The position numbers were made by a program, and so were the translations under genes. DNA of 64,000 nt from Acidobacteriota bacterium (GTDB lineage Bacteria > Acidobacteriota > Blastocatellia > RBC074): the NCBI GenBank assembly GCA_016196035.1, contig JACPYM010000024.1, forward strand, positions 1 to 64,000. Direction: 5' to 3'. Under the pieces are notes generated by a model. That model did no database searches, was not told the origin of the DNA, and worked only from the letters and a program-made list of their open reading frames with translations. Positions 35,386 through 44,783 of this stretch are shown in pieces. Within the stretch, counting starts at the first letter, position 1. Each line of letters starts with the position of its first letter.

Positions 35386-35445
35386 GTTTGTAATTCCGCT
35401 TTCAGGCGGTCGTTGGGCAAACTGAAACCCGCCCAAAGGCGGAAC
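35383..35445. repeat. Imperfect inverted repeat before the VWA gene
   Basis: GTTTGTAATTCCGC faces GCGGAACTACAAAC (one mismatch over 14 bp) with a GC-rich middle. It occupies the gap upstream of the VWA gene and makes the longest open frame start inside repeat DNA. Confidence 0.55.
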
Positions 35446-35454
35446 TACAAACGG

Positions 35455-36258
35455 CTACTTCATTTCGATCCCCATCGCTTCAGCCATCGCTTTGATGACG
35501 GACTCGCTGACGCGGTTCTTGCGCAACTCGGCCAGCGCTTTGGTCGAAACATCGAAATCCACCTGCGAGCTTTCGATCTTGCGCAGGATGCTGCCTTCCG
35601 AAAAACCCGCCTCGATTAAATCCAGAATCGCTTTGTTGTCGAGTTTGGGCGCGCGCTCCAACTTCGGCGCGCTGGGGCCGCCATTTTCGCTGGGCGGGCG
35701 AATAATTCTGACCGAGGCCGAACCCAAGGTTTCGCCTTCATTCGAGGCGCTGCCATTGGGGCCGCCCAAGCCCCGCGAGCGGCTCTGACTCTTGCCGCCA
35801 GAGCGCGAACCGAAGATCGGATTTTCGGATTCATCCATGCGGGAATCGCCGCGCGGATTGATTTGCGGGGGCGCTTCTTTTTGGCCTGGGTTATTGGATG
35901 AATTCGGATTGGCGCCGCGAAAGAAAGCGTCATCGTCCTGTTTGAAAAACTCATCGTCGGCCAGCGAACCGCCGCCCAGCCCGCCGCCCAACGTCTGGCG
36001 TTCGATCATGGCGGTGATGATCTTTTCGCTGACGTTATTCTTTTTGAGCGTGACCAGTTTGGCGGTGGTGATGTCGAACGAGACGGGCGAGGTGCGAATG
36101 AGCGCAATGATCGTGTTCTCTTTGAAGCCGGCTTTGGCTAGATTGATGATCGAATCGTTGGAAAGCACTTCGCGCACGGGCGCGCCCTGGGCGCGGGTGG
36201 TTTGAACCAAACCGCTGGTGAGCAAGAGTGCAAGAACGACTGGGATGAACGCTTTCAT
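35455..36258 (-). CDS. Exported protein with duplicated helical domain
   Basis: 267 aa. GAGGAGGT five bases upstream fixes the start. A signal peptide ends RAQG (residue about 24). Residues about 31-80 (SNDSIINLAKAGFKENTIIA, LIRTSPVSFDITTAKLV, SEKIITAMIE) and residues about 205-260 (LDNKAILDLIEAGFSEGSIL, RKIESSQVDFDVSTKAL, SESVIKAMAEAM) are two copies of the same helical repeat. Between them lies a low-complexity Gly/Ser/Asn/Pro linker of about 120 residues. The family is unknown to me. The arrangement fits an extended adaptor joining two partners outside the membrane. Confidence 0.8.
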   Translation of the reverse strand: MKAFIPVVLALLLTSGLVQTTRAQGAPVREVLSNDSIINLAKAGFKENTIIALIRTSPVSFDITTAKLVTLKKNNVSEKIITAMIERQTLGGGLGGGSLADDEFFKQDDDAFFRGANPNSSNNPGQKEAPPQINPRGDSRMDESENPIFGSRSGGKSQSRSRGLGGPNGSASNEGETLGSASVRIIRPPSENGGPSAPKLERAPKLDNKAILDLIEAGFSEGSILRKIESSQVDFDVSTKALAELRKNRVSESVIKAMAEAMGIEMK

Positions 36259-36406
36259 AACAAACCTCCTCTGCTTAACTGACATTCCGGCAAGGAAGGC
36301 GATCTCGTGGATGGTCGCGTTGAGTTGTGCGGCGCGGGGATTTTCGGCGAAGCGGGCGGCAAACTCAAGCGGGAGAGTTGGACAAGAACGTGTTTGCCAT
36401 TCGACC

Positions 36407-37591
36407 TCAGCGATTCGCCGTCGTCACGCGCCGCTGTTTTGACTTCAGTTTCGGCGGTGTCTGTTGCGCCAGCATTTGCCGCTGCAACTCCGCGGGCGTC
36501 ACAACCAGCCCCTGCGCCACGGCGCGCCGGTACGCGACGTTGATGCTGTACACGTAATTTTGCGTCTCGCGATAGGGCGGCACGCGATAGCCGTAGCGGA
36601 TCACCGCGTTCTCGCCGGCGTTGTAGCCCGCCAGCGCAAGGTTCACGTCGCCGTTGAACATCTGAATTAAGGTCTTCAAGTAGCGCGTGCCCGCGTCTAC
36701 GTTTTCTATCGGATCATTGATGTTGCGCACGCCCAGCCGCAGTGCTGTTTCCGGCATCAATTGCATCAGGCCGCGCGCGCCCACCGGCGAGATAGCGCGA
36801 TGATTGAAGTTCGATTCCTGCTTCATCAACAGGTAAATCAGCAGCGGGTTGACATCATATCGGATCGCGTTATGCACGATCAGTTGATCCAGCCCGCGAT
36901 GCCCGGTGGTGAATTTCATGTCGGGCAGTTGCAAATCGGGCAGCGGCTCATCCTCAGCGATGTCATAGAGAATTTTCTCAACCGCCAGGCGATCTACAAA
37001 CGTTTGAATCTTGCCCAGCCGATAGCCGATGCGCGCTGGCTCTTCCCAAACAGCATCTGCGTCAATTTTGACGCCGCCTTTGAGCATGATGCGCGTAATT
37101 TTGGGCGCGGGTTCTTCAGGCTTGGTGTCGGCTTTATTGGCGGAGACGTTGGCGGATTTGATTTCAGCGGCGGCTTCTACTTTTTTGGCGGCGACGGTCT
37201 CGGCGCGTTTGGTTTCGGCCTTCTTGACTGCGTCTTTCTTAATCGCGGTGATGGTACCGGGAATGCTGCTGTAACCCGGCTGGCGCGCACGCAAACGGGC
37301 GGCTTCGGCTTGGGCGGCTTCGGCGTCGAGTTGGGCTTTGACTTCTTCAGGGGTGCCGTGAATCACGCGCGCGACGTTATCTTTGCGCAAAGCGTGCATC
37401 ACCTTCCCTTGCCGGTACCAAAGATCATCGCCGACTTCCCACACCTCATCGGCCTCGAAGGTGCGCCCGTCTTTTAAGCGTACCTGGTCGGCATAAACAG
37501 CGACGCCCGCCAGGATGTGACATGCCATCGCGACGAGCACTCCGAACGAAACGGATTTTTTACGGAAGTTCATCCGCAGGGTTGTCCCCAT
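36407..37591 (-). CDS. Lytic transglycosylase (SLT, LysM-less) with N-terminal signal
   Basis: About 394 aa from an ATG at 37591 (ATGs at 37597 and 37573 are also possible; earlier in-frame codons translate a heptamer repeat and are rejected). Signal segment FRKKSVSFGVLVAMACHILA, then a short domain with DQVRLKDGRTFEADEVWEVG, a Lys/Ala/Glu-rich linker and a Slt lysozyme-like domain: catalytic Glu in KQESNFNHRAISPVGARGLM, and VNLALAGYNAGENAVIRYG. It cleaves peptidoglycan, as often needed to pass a secretion channel. Its place at the end of the tad-like cluster fits that role. Confidence 0.9.
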   Translation of the reverse strand: MGTTLRMNFRKKSVSFGVLVAMACHILAGVAVYADQVRLKDGRTFEADEVWEVGDDLWYRQGKVMHALRKDNVARVIHGTPEEVKAQLDAEAAQAEAARLRARQPGYSSIPGTITAIKKDAVKKAETKRAETVAAKKVEAAAEIKSANVSANKADTKPEEPAPKITRIMLKGGVKIDADAVWEEPARIGYRLGKIQTFVDRLAVEKILYDIAEDEPLPDLQLPDMKFTTGHRGLDQLIVHNAIRYDVNPLLIYLLMKQESNFNHRAISPVGARGLMQLMPETALRLGVRNINDPIENVDAGTRYLKTLIQMFNGDVNLALAGYNAGENAVIRYGYRVPPYRETQNYVYSINVAYRRAVAQGLVVTPAELQRQMLAQQTPPKLKSKQRRVTTANR

Positions 37592-37624
37592 GATCATTGG
37601 TTGGCACCAAACCTTTCCCTGACT

Positions 37625-37680
37625 AATTGTGAATTGCGGATGGGCCAGTTCAATCCGCATTCCACAATCTGCAATCCGCA
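37625..37680. repeat. Heptanucleotide repeats, inverted pair
   Basis: ATCCGCA, TTCCACA, ATCTGCA, ATCCGCA units (period 7) on the plus strand with a facing AATTGTGAATTGCGGAT upstream. It is the same family as in yfhO and tmk. It lies between the AAA+ gene and the transglycosylase gene. Confidence 0.75.
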
Positions 37681-37686
37681 AGCACT

Positions 37687-38961
37687 TTACACGTGCGCCA
37701 TACCGAAGTAATTGCTCCAGGCAATATCCAGCAAATCGGGCGTCAGATGCGGCGCCAGACTTTGGTAGGTGCAAATATCAATGAACCGGTTGAGCAAATC
37801 GCGCGGTTCGCAGGATTTCATCACCTTGCTCTCGACGCGATACTTGGCGATCAGATAATCGAGCACCGAATTTTCGTAACTGATGCCCAGCACATCGGCC
37901 CGCTTCTCAAAAATCTTGCGATAGGTCTTCTCGTTCGGCGGTTCGATCATCACGCGGTAACCGAGGCGGCGCAGGAACGCTTCGTCCACCAGGTCTTTCG
38001 GATTGATGTTGGTTGAGAAAACCACCAACTGCTCAAAGGGCACGGCAATCTTTTTGCCGGTGTGCAGCGTCAGGAAGTCCACTTTGCGTTCGAGCGGGAC
38101 GATCCAGCGGTTGAGCAATTCTTCCGGCTCGACGCGTTGACGGCCAAAGTCGTCAATCACCAGCGTGCCGCAATTGGCTTTGACCTGGAACGGCGCTTCG
38201 TAATAACGCGAGGCGCGGTTGTAAATCAGATCGGTCGTTTCCAGCGTCATTTCGCCGCCGACGATGATCAACGGGCGCATGATGCGCAACCAGCGCCGGT
38301 CATAAGAATCATAGCCGTCTTCGTCAAACGTGCGTTCGTGGTTGTGCGCGTCATAGATGTTGATGACGTGTTCGTCCACCGCGACTGAATAGGGAATCCA
38401 CACCGGTTTCGGCAAGGCGTTGTTCATGCGTTCGGCGACCGCCGTTTTGCCCAAGCCCGGCAAGCCCGACAGAAATAGACTGCGCCGCGAATTGAGCGCA
38501 AACCCGATGGTTTGCAACAGCGAATCCGGCAGCACGAGATCGTGAAACGCATCGGCGACGGCGGGCGGCCCAATGACTTCTTCGGGCTTGGCTTGCGAAC
38601 GCACCATTGCGCTGTAGGCGGCCAACGAAACCGGCGCGGGGCCGACATAGCCGGAAATTTCCGCCAGGCGTTTGATCTGATCCCAGCCGCGATCCAGCAC
38701 CGCATAGCGGTTGTTGTTGAAACTCACGCGCCCGCGCACCTCGACCAGCTTTTCACGGTAAAGATGCTGCATCAGGTCTTCGGCAATATGCAGCGGCAGA
38801 CAAATGCGTTCGGAAACCGCCAGCGTGGTCATGCTACTTTCGGTGCCTGCTGTCTTGAGCGCCAGATCAGCCAGAAATTGAAAGGACATGCCGGTGGCTT
38901 CGACGGTTTCCGGCATCGGCGGGATAAAATCCTGCTCGACCATCACATCTTCATACATCAT
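37687..38961 (-). CDS. AAA+ ATPase with N-terminal winged helix
   Basis: 424 aa. GAGGAG nine bases upstream supports the ATG at 38961. Residues about 35-95 are a predicted winged helix ([20 protein letters not shown]). The AAA+ core has Walker [15 protein letters not shown], Walker [12 protein letters not shown], sensor 1 [14 protein letters not shown] and an arginine-finger segment [17 protein letters not shown]. It is of the type that recurs next to tad genes in this group; it may remodel a pilus or gene-expression complex. The substrate is unknown. It is followed by a heptamer repeat and the transglycosylase. Confidence 0.82.
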   Translation of the reverse strand: MMYEDVMVEQDFIPPMPETVEATGMSFQFLADLALKTAGTESSMTTLAVSERICLPLHIAEDLMQHLYREKLVEVRGRVSFNNNRYAVLDRGWDQIKRLAEISGYVGPAPVSLAAYSAMVRSQAKPEEVIGPPAVADAFHDLVLPDSLLQTIGFALNSRRSLFLSGLPGLGKTAVAERMNNALPKPVWIPYSVAVDEHVINIYDAHNHERTFDEDGYDSYDRRWLRIMRPLIIVGGEMTLETTDLIYNRASRYYEAPFQVKANCGTLVIDDFGRQRVEPEELLNRWIVPLERKVDFLTLHTGKKIAVPFEQLVVFSTNINPKDLVDEAFLRRLGYRVMIEPPNEKTYRKIFEKRADVLGISYENSVLDYLIAKYRVESKVMKSCEPRDLLNRFIDICTYQSLAPHLTPDLLDIAWSNYFGMAHV

Positions 38962-38984
38962 CGCGTTCCACTCCTCACACCCGT

Positions 38985-39057
38985 CCAAATGCGGAAAATG
39001 GAAGGCGGGGTACGAACTAAAAATGCCAAGCGTTTTCTTCCGTACTCCGCCTTCCGC
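38985..39057. repeat. Inverted repeat between TPR and AAA+ genes
   Basis: AAATGCGGAA, then AAGGCGGGGTACG on the left face CGTACTCCGCCTTCCGCATT on the right, with a small insertion and one mismatch. It may end or attenuate transcription between the TPR gene and the ATPase gene. Confidence 0.6.
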
Positions 39058-39061
39058 ATTT

Positions 39062-40147
39062 CTATTGATCCACCGTGGTCGCTTCTTTTGACTGATTGGT
39101 CACGGCCAATTTCTTGTACTGCTCGTTGAGCGAAGCAGCCTCGCGCGCCCGGCCCGTGCGTTCATAAAGCTGGGCCAGATTGCTCAGCGCGGGCAACGAA
39201 GAGGGCTGTGTTTGCAGCGCGGCTTCATACGCCTGTATCGCCTGCTCATATTTGCCGTGCTGGCTAAACACATAACCCAGATTCAAATAGGCGCCAAATT
39301 CACCCACGGCTTGCGTGAAATGATAGCGCGCCTTCTCGAACTCGCCTTTGCGCCCGTAGGCCAAGCCAATGTTGTTGTGCAGGCGTTTGTCTTCAGGCGA
39401 GACCTGTAAGCCTTTGCCGTACCATTTGACCGATTCGCCGTAATTCCCCGCCAGATAAAACGAATAACCGAGATTGTTCAGGAAGCGCGTATTGTTGGGT
39501 TCCACACGCAGCGCTTTTTTGTACTCATTCTGCGCGTTCTTGTACTGGCCTTTCTCGTCGTAACAGACGGCCAGCATGTTGTACGCCTCGGAATTATTCG
39601 GATCGAGCACCAGCGAGCCGACCAATTTCTCGATGGCCGAATCAACCCGCCCTTTGCTGTGCTGTTCCATGGCGTCGTCGTAAAGCTTCGCCGCCGCCGC
39701 CGCCACCGAACTGGCCTCGACATTGAGCGGCGCGGTTTCTGTTGGAACACTATTGGCTGTGCGGTTCACCGGGGTGATCTTCACTTTCTGCGCATCTTTC
39801 TCTTTGGCCCGTGCGACATCTTCATTCGCCCCATCGCCACCCCGGAAAATGCGCGCCACCAACCGCACGGGCGCGCTGATGATTTTTTTGAACGTGCCCG
39901 GCTTGCCCGCAGTCGTCGTCGTCGGTTTGACATTGCCGGGCGTATCATCTCCGTAGCCATACAGGAAGATTTCGGTCGCCGTCAGGTGATCGGCCAGGCG
40001 CAGCCGCACACCGGGCATGGCCACCAAAAAACCGAGCACCAAGGCCATCGTTAACGCCGCGGCGACGGCGGGTTCTTTCAACCAGCGCCGCCAACCGGGT
40101 GCGGTCTGTTTGTTATTTTGCGGGTTGATCAATCGTTCGTCTGTCAT
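39062..40147 (-). CDS. TPR-repeat membrane protein, tad locus (TadD-like)
   Basis: 361 aa. An N-terminal cytosolic part, one membrane segment (residues about 29-47) and a linker come first, then five or more TPR units from residue about 145 ([60 protein letters not shown] and so on). TPR lipoproteins (TadD) help assemble the tad secretin and platform. This protein is a membrane-anchored variant; the role is inferred from position and repeats. AAGGTGAG six bases upstream supports the start. Confidence 0.85.
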   Translation of the reverse strand: MTDERLINPQNNKQTAPGWRRWLKEPAVAAALTMALVLGFLVAMPGVRLRLADHLTATEIFLYGYGDDTPGNVKPTTTTAGKPGTFKKIISAPVRLVARIFRGGDGANEDVARAKEKDAQKVKITPVNRTANSVPTETAPLNVEASSVAAAAAKLYDDAMEQHSKGRVDSAIEKLVGSLVLDPNNSEAYNMLAVCYDEKGQYKNAQNEYKKALRVEPNNTRFLNNLGYSFYLAGNYGESVKWYGKGLQVSPEDKRLHNNIGLAYGRKGEFEKARYHFTQAVGEFGAYLNLGYVFSQHGKYEQAIQAYEAALQTQPSSLPALSNLAQLYERTGRAREAASLNEQYKKLAVTNQSKEATTVDQ

Positions 40148-40754
40148 TGGGTCTCACCTTTCAATGCGCTGACGCTTGCGAGAGTCCGAGGGAGGAATGA
40201 CGGGGGTTTGAACCCGCACCGTCAAACATTCGGAAGAGCCTCGCCAGGCCGCGCTGAATCGGGTTGATTTGGGGCACCGACCATTTCAACCAATCGCTTC
40301 ACCAACACCATTACTCCCAAGAAAAGCTGTCACCTGCGAAGGGAATCGGTAAATCGTAAGTTCGTAATCGTCTCGTTATGTTGCGCCAGTCCGGCAGAAC
40401 CGAAGTGGGGAAAATCTATTCGGCGGACAGGCCGCCGTGTGGTGTCACACGCCTGGGGCGGGCAACGCGCCGCAAACTAATTTTCAAACTCTTATCAAAT
40501 CATCATTAACCCATTGAGTAACCCATTGAGAGGGTACGTCCAGCACCTGTCATCTATGGATACTTTTTACGGGGATGCCACAGCGGGCTTCTGCGGGGCA
40601 ACGCGGCGGCGCTGAAACAAATTGCGCGGCCTGTTCAGAAGAAGTGGGCGGCGATAACCTGAGAGAGCAGCCTTGGGGCGGTTACGCCGGGGCGATTGTC
40701 ATCTCCTCGGCGCTACTTTTCAACTAAAAAGATCACATTCTGCAATTTGCGGGG
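40148..40754. other. Long gap within the tad-like cluster
   Basis: 607 bp with no credible reading frame. It holds a direct repeat AACCCATTGAGT twice near 40507-40528 and a GCGGACAGGCCGC hairpin near 40432. It interrupts the tad locus between the small membrane protein and the TPR gene, so a promoter for TPR-ATPase-SLT may lie here. Nothing more specific is visible. Confidence 0.5.
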
Positions 40755-40937
40755 TTAAAGATCCCATTCTTCATCGCGTTCGCGCACCCGGCGCTTTCCC
40801 ACCACCACGCTTAAAAAAGCGACAATCACCAATAAAACGACAATGATGATGTAATTGAGGGTCAAATCAGGCCGTGGCTCGTCTTCCATCTGCAAGAGCC
40901 GTCCGGCCCACAAAATCATCGAATTGAGAAAAATCAT
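40755..40937 (-). CDS. Small single-pass membrane protein
   Basis: 60 aa. GGAG nine bases upstream of the ATG. One membrane segment (residues about 29-47, YIIIVVLLVIVAFLSVVVG), then a charged tail KRRVRERDEEWDL. The N-terminal 28 residues contain a partly hydrophobic stretch. No Flp prepilin cleavage motif (Gly followed by E-Y) is visible. Its place between the truncated tadB and TPR gene suggests a role in the same system. It resembles no family I know. Confidence 0.65.
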   Translation of the reverse strand: MIFLNSMILWAGRLLQMEDEPRPDLTLNYIIIVVLLVIVAFLSVVVGKRRVRERDEEWDL

Positions 40938-41011
40938 GGGGCATTACTCCTAAACGCTGCGCATCAACCAAGCGGCAGGCAAGCGGCGGGAGCCACTTGG
41001 TCAATTCGAAT

Positions 41012-41425
41012 TCAGCGTACCAGCACCGCCAACAAAACGGCCACCAGCGGCGTGCTCATTCCGCCCAGTGTCATGGCTAAAGCCACCAGACCCGAACCTG
41101 AAAAGAGCAACGCCACTATCCCGGCCACCAAACCGACCGACAGGCTCACCAGCACGAACCGATTGATCACCAACCGCATTTCCGCCTGCCGTAAAAACCG
41201 CTGCAAATGCGTCAACACCTCCAAGCGACTCACCAGCCGCTGTAAAACTGGCAACCCCGGCTTTAGGTGCAGCGCCGTTCCTTGTCCGGCGCCCGCTTGC
41301 GCGATCTCATTCAAGCGCCGGTCAATGACACGCCGGTAACGCGCCGTCTCGCGCGTCAGAAAGAAATAAACCGCCGCCGTACCGCACAGCAACGTCAACC
41401 AAAGCGACAAATAAACTAACGTCAT
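41012..41425 (-). CDS. Truncated TadB-like protein (N-terminal part only)
   Basis: 137 aa. Membrane segment 1 at about 4-24, a basic cytosolic part with LVSRLEVLTHLQRFLRQAEM, then two membrane segments (about 90-110 and 113-136) ending AVLLAVLVR and a stop. This is the N-terminal half of TadB up to the point where the T2SSF domain normally begins. TadB is around 310 aa. The next gene starts only 74 bp later and no T2SSF sequence exists there, so the domain is lost rather than shifted in frame. It may be inactive, or act together with a platform protein encoded elsewhere. Confidence 0.72.
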   Translation of the reverse strand: MTLVYLSLWLTLLCGTAAVYFFLTRETARYRRVIDRRLNEIAQAGAGQGTALHLKPGLPVLQRLVSRLEVLTHLQRFLRQAEMRLVINRFVLVSLSVGLVAGIVALLFSGSGLVALAMTLGGMSTPLVAVLLAVLVR

Positions 41426-41497
41426 AACACCGGCGGCTTGCAGCCTCGTGATGTTTCAGCCGCAATCCGCATCCTCCCTTACACCGACACCGTGAAA

Positions 41498-42928
41498 TCA
41501 ATATGCTTCGAATAGATGCGCGGGCATGCGGAAGCCATACGCTTCCAGTTTGTCTGAACAACGCGGGCGGATGCCGGTCGCTTTGAACGAACCCAGCACT
41601 TCGCCTTTCGGCCCCATGCCAGTGCGCGTGAACTTGAAAATATCCTGCATGGTGATGATCTCGCCTTCCATACCGATGATCTCGGTCACGTGCGTGATCT
41701 TGCGCGAACCGTCGTTCAAGCGCGCGCACTGCACGATCAGGTTGATGGCCGAACTGATCTGCTGGCGCATGGCTTTTTCGCCCAGGCGCAGGTTGCCCAT
41801 CGCAATCAGGGTTTCGAGACGCGACAGCGAATCGCGCGGCGTGTTGGCGTGGATGGTCGCCAGCGCGCCGTCGTGACCGGTGTTCATGGCCTGCAACATA
41901 TCCATCGCTTCATCGGAACGCACTTCGCCGATGATGATGCGTTCGGGGCGCATACGCAGCGAGTTTTTGACCAGATTGCGGATGGTGATTTCGCCCTTGC
42001 CTTCGATGTTGGGCGGGCGCGTTTCCAAGCGGACGACGTGCGGCTGTTGGATCGTCAATTCAGCCGAGTCCTCAATCGTCACGATACGTTCATCGTGTGG
42101 AATGAACCCGGAGAGGCAATTCAACATCGTCGTCTTACCGGCACCGGTACCGCCGGACACGAGGATGTTCAAACGCGATTTGACGCAGGCTTCGAGAAAT
42201 TGGGCCAGGGCCGGGGTCAGGGCTTTGAACTCAATCAGATCGCTGATCTTGAGCGGGTCTTTGCCGAAGCGGCGGATCGAGAGCGAGGGGCCGTCAATCG
42301 CCAGCGGCGGGATGATCGCATTGACGCGCGAACCGTCGGGCAAGCGAGCGTCGCAGAGCGGCGTCGTTTCGTCCACGCGGCGGCCAATGCGCGAAACGAT
42401 GCGGTCAATGATGGACATCAGGTGCGCGTCATCACGGAAAACAATGTCGGTCAGTTCCAGCTTGCCACGCCGCTCGACATAAACCTGTTTGGAGCCGTTG
42501 ACCAAAATGTCAGAGACCGTTTTGTCTTCGAGCAAGGGTTCCAGCGGCCCCAGGCCGAACAACTCATTGATGACGTCGGTTTGGACACGCTCGCGTTCGA
42601 GGCCGGAGATCGGGATATTCTCTTCATCCAAAATGCGATCCACCGCGCGCCGCACGTCGGCTTGCATCAGCATGGGATCCATCTTTTCCAGCTTCGACAT
42701 GTCGAGCCGGTTGACGAGAATGCGCCCGATGCGCAAGCGCAATTCCTGCATCTCTGCCGTATTCTCGCGCAAACCGCCCGTTGTCGGCGGCATCGCTCCG
42801 GGACGATAGGATGGCGTGCCAAATTGATTGCCGGTGGCGTCGCCATACTGCCCGCCATTCGCGGGCGGCTGCGCCCCACCGGGACGAAACGTCGTGGCCT
42901 GCTCCAATCTGGTTCTTAAATCCGACAT
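41498..42928 (-). CDS. cpaF: Pilus assembly ATPase CpaF/TadA
   Basis: 476 aa. The start at 42928 is preceded by GGAAAGGA. A short linker is followed by the secretion-ATPase N-terminal domain (about 90-230) and the motor: Walker [19 protein letters not shown], Asp box [20 protein letters not shown], Walker [20 protein letters not shown] and the His box [18 protein letters not shown]. It powers Flp-type pilus assembly from the cytosol. The in-frame region upstream of the chosen start contains a 12-bp triplicate repeat and is not conserved. Confidence 0.95.
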   Translation of the reverse strand: MSDLRTRLEQATTFRPGGAQPPANGGQYGDATGNQFGTPSYRPGAMPPTTGGLRENTAEMQELRLRIGRILVNRLDMSKLEKMDPMLMQADVRRAVDRILDEENIPISGLERERVQTDVINELFGLGPLEPLLEDKTVSDILVNGSKQVYVERRGKLELTDIVFRDDAHLMSIIDRIVSRIGRRVDETTPLCDARLPDGSRVNAIIPPLAIDGPSLSIRRFGKDPLKISDLIEFKALTPALAQFLEACVKSRLNILVSGGTGAGKTTMLNCLSGFIPHDERIVTIEDSAELTIQQPHVVRLETRPPNIEGKGEITIRNLVKNSLRMRPERIIIGEVRSDEAMDMLQAMNTGHDGALATIHANTPRDSLSRLETLIAMGNLRLGEKAMRQQISSAINLIVQCARLNDGSRKITHVTEIIGMEGEIITMQDIFKFTRTGMGPKGEVLGSFKATGIRPRCSDKLEAYGFRMPAHLFEAY

Positions 42929-42996
42929 AGAGGAATCTTCCTTTCCGAGGTCATGTTGCTTAACTGATGTCCGGCCTTTGCCAGCGTTTGTCTGCG

Positions 42997-43032
42997 TTCT
43001 GCCAGCGGTTCTGCCAGCGGTTCTGCCAGCGG
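42997..43032. repeat. 12-bp tandem repeat, three units
   Basis: TTCTGCCAGCGG repeated exactly three times, about 70 bp upstream of the cpaF start. If translated (from an earlier in-frame codon) it would give RTAG repeats, but the Shine-Dalgarno position argues against that. Confidence 0.85.
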
Positions 43033-43123
43033 CGCCTCTAGTTCGAATACGGCAGGGCGCACTGCCACGAACTGTGAGGAACATGTTCAATACGCGGCCA
43101 ACGAAGTTCCTTGCTGGTTGCGA

Positions 43124-43196
43124 CCTCACCTTGTAGTAACGAATTTATTCGTTACGTCCCACGCGTAACGAATAAATTCGTTACTACAAGGTGAGG
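43124..43196. repeat. Perfect 33-bp inverted repeat between cpaE and cpaF
   Basis: Arms 43124-43156 and 43164-43196 match exactly over 33 bp with a 7-nt loop; the core is GTAACGAATTTATTCGTTAC, itself a nearly perfect palindrome, so each arm can also fold alone. AT-rich compared with the surrounding DNA. It lies in the 302-bp gap inside the tad-like operon and could attenuate or separate transcription. Confidence 0.95.
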
Positions 43197-43230
43197 CTCA
43201 AACCGCCAAAGAACCTGGGTGCCGGTGTAG

Positions 43231-44439
43231 TCAACGGCGTCCGAATAAAAACCAACTGCTATGACCGCTGCGCGCGGCCTGTGCGTTGTGCTCCGGCAGC
43301 AGCTCTTTACCGCTCAACCGGCCCGCCAACTGATAAAAATCCTGGGTCAGGAGCGGCTGGGTTTTGCTCAACACCAGCGGTTCACCCATGTTGATCGAAG
43401 CGATGGCCGCCGGGTAATCATTTGCCAGCGTCGCATAAATCCTGGTCTCCAAGACTTTCTCGACCTGCTTCAGATCGAATTCCGGCGCTTTCTCGTAGCG
43501 GTTGACCACCAGCTTGATGCGTTCGCGGTCATAACCCAGCCGCTTGAAAAGATCGAGCGCACGTTTGGCGCTGCGAATCGTGGGGATGTCAAAGGTCAAA
43601 AGCAAAACCCGTTCATCGGCGCTGTCCAGCGCGCCGATGGTGGTTTCATCCAAGCCGCGCGGCAAATCCAGGACAACGTATTCCATGCGTGATCGAAGCA
43701 GATTCAGCACGCGCATTACGTGAGCCACTTTCACTTCCTCTTCGCGCCCACTCTCAGTGGGGGCAGCCAGTAAGGAAAGCCGGTCGGTGCGCGGCGTCAG
43801 GTACTTTGCCAGCAATTGCTCATCCAGCCGGTCAAAGTTCTGCACCACGTCGGACAACGTCGCCACCGGCTCCAGGCCCAGATAAAGCGGTTGGTCGCCG
43901 GCTTGCAGATTCAAATCCACCAAACAAGTGCGCGCTTGCGCCACGCGCGCCAGACTCGCCGCGAGATTGGCCGCGACGAATGTCGTGCCGCAGCCGCCTT
44001 TGCTCGAATAAACCGCAATCACTTTGCCGGGCCGGGCTTCGGGGGGACGCTGGAATTGCTGTTCGAGTTTGGCGAAAGCCGCCATGACTTCTTCCAAATT
44101 GAGCGGCTGACTCAAACACTCCAACGCACCCGCGCGCAACGTTTTCACAATCACTTCTGCCGAGGCGTTCTCGCTCGCACAGAGCACGGCGGCGTCAGGC
44201 AATTCCTGATGTAGGCGTCCGACCAGCCGGAACGACTGTTGCAACTCAGCGTCGAGAAATAGCAAGACGGCTTGCGGACACAGCCGCTGCAACTCTTCAA
44301 AGATCTGGGTGGGCGTCAATGTGGCGCGAGGCAATTCCGCCAGAATCACCAGCGGCGTTTGGCAGGCATTGCGCAGCAACACGCGCTCCTGCAAATTCAG
44401 GGTGCGCCCGACCACAACAACGGAGAGGGTCTTTAACAC
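43231..44439 (-). CDS. cpaE: Pilus assembly protein CpaE/TadZ-like ATPase
   Basis: 402 aa. It begins at GTG (44439) with GAGGAG just upstream. Residues about 1-125 are a receiver-like domain without a clear phospho-Asp set; residues about 135-402 are a ParA/MinD ATPase with the deviant Walker [18 protein letters not shown] and the region [20 protein letters not shown] as motif A'. TadZ proteins place the pilus apparatus at the pole. It lies upstream of cpaF with a 302-bp gap containing a 33-bp hairpin. Confidence 0.92.
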   Translation of the reverse strand: MLKTLSVVVVGRTLNLQERVLLRNACQTPLVILAELPRATLTPTQIFEELQRLCPQAVLLFLDAELQQSFRLVGRLHQELPDAAVLCASENASAEVIVKTLRAGALECLSQPLNLEEVMAAFAKLEQQFQRPPEARPGKVIAVYSSKGGCGTTFVAANLAASLARVAQARTCLVDLNLQAGDQPLYLGLEPVATLSDVVQNFDRLDEQLLAKYLTPRTDRLSLLAAPTESGREEEVKVAHVMRVLNLLRSRMEYVVLDLPRGLDETTIGALDSADERVLLLTFDIPTIRSAKRALDLFKRLGYDRERIKLVVNRYEKAPEFDLKQVEKVLETRIYATLANDYPAAIASINMGEPLVLSKTQPLLTQDFYQLAGRLSGKELLPEHNAQAARSGHSSWFLFGRR

Positions 44440-44783
44440 AGGCTCCTCGGCTCAAACTGTGACGACAAAGGGATACGCGAACTGTCTGTTCAATCAACGG
44501 CCCTCACGCGGCTCCGTTCCTGTCTCCGGGTCTAAACCTGTGGCCTTTACCGTTGGCCTTCTTAATGGGATGCTCTGCGAGCTTTTTCCTCTCAGCAGGT
44601 GGGATGCGCGGGCGGCACTTTGGATAATCACGTTCGGGAGACTACTACTGAAAAACTGCGGGCTGGATTATATGCGCATCCAGCGCCAAACTCCATTGAA
44701 AATTTCACCCGCACCCATCACCTGCGCCTAGCTTTCGCTAGCACATCTCACTTTTCCGGCGCCTTCGCGCTGGCGTGGAGGTA
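44440..44783. other. Gap between cpaC and cpaE
   Basis: 344 bp inside the pilus cluster. It contains a small GCTTTCGCTAGC-type hairpin near 44731 and otherwise nothing recognisable. A promoter for cpaE-cpaF could be here. Confidence 0.4.

Noticed and set aside
36407-37774. 455-aa version of the lytic transglycosylase
   Set aside because: The first 59 residues read a heptamer repeat and the upstream gene's end; a signal peptide begins only at residues about 60-68.
40200-40240. tRNA T-arm (GGGTTTGAACCCGCACC region)
   Set aside because: The arm resembles the TPsiC arm on the minus strand, but stem pairing is imperfect and neither anticodon nor D arm nor acceptor stem can be formed around it.
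43231-44439. Full response-regulator function for CpaE
   Set aside because: The receiver-like N-terminus lacks a clear set of acidic phosphorylation residues, so phosphorylation control is not claimed.
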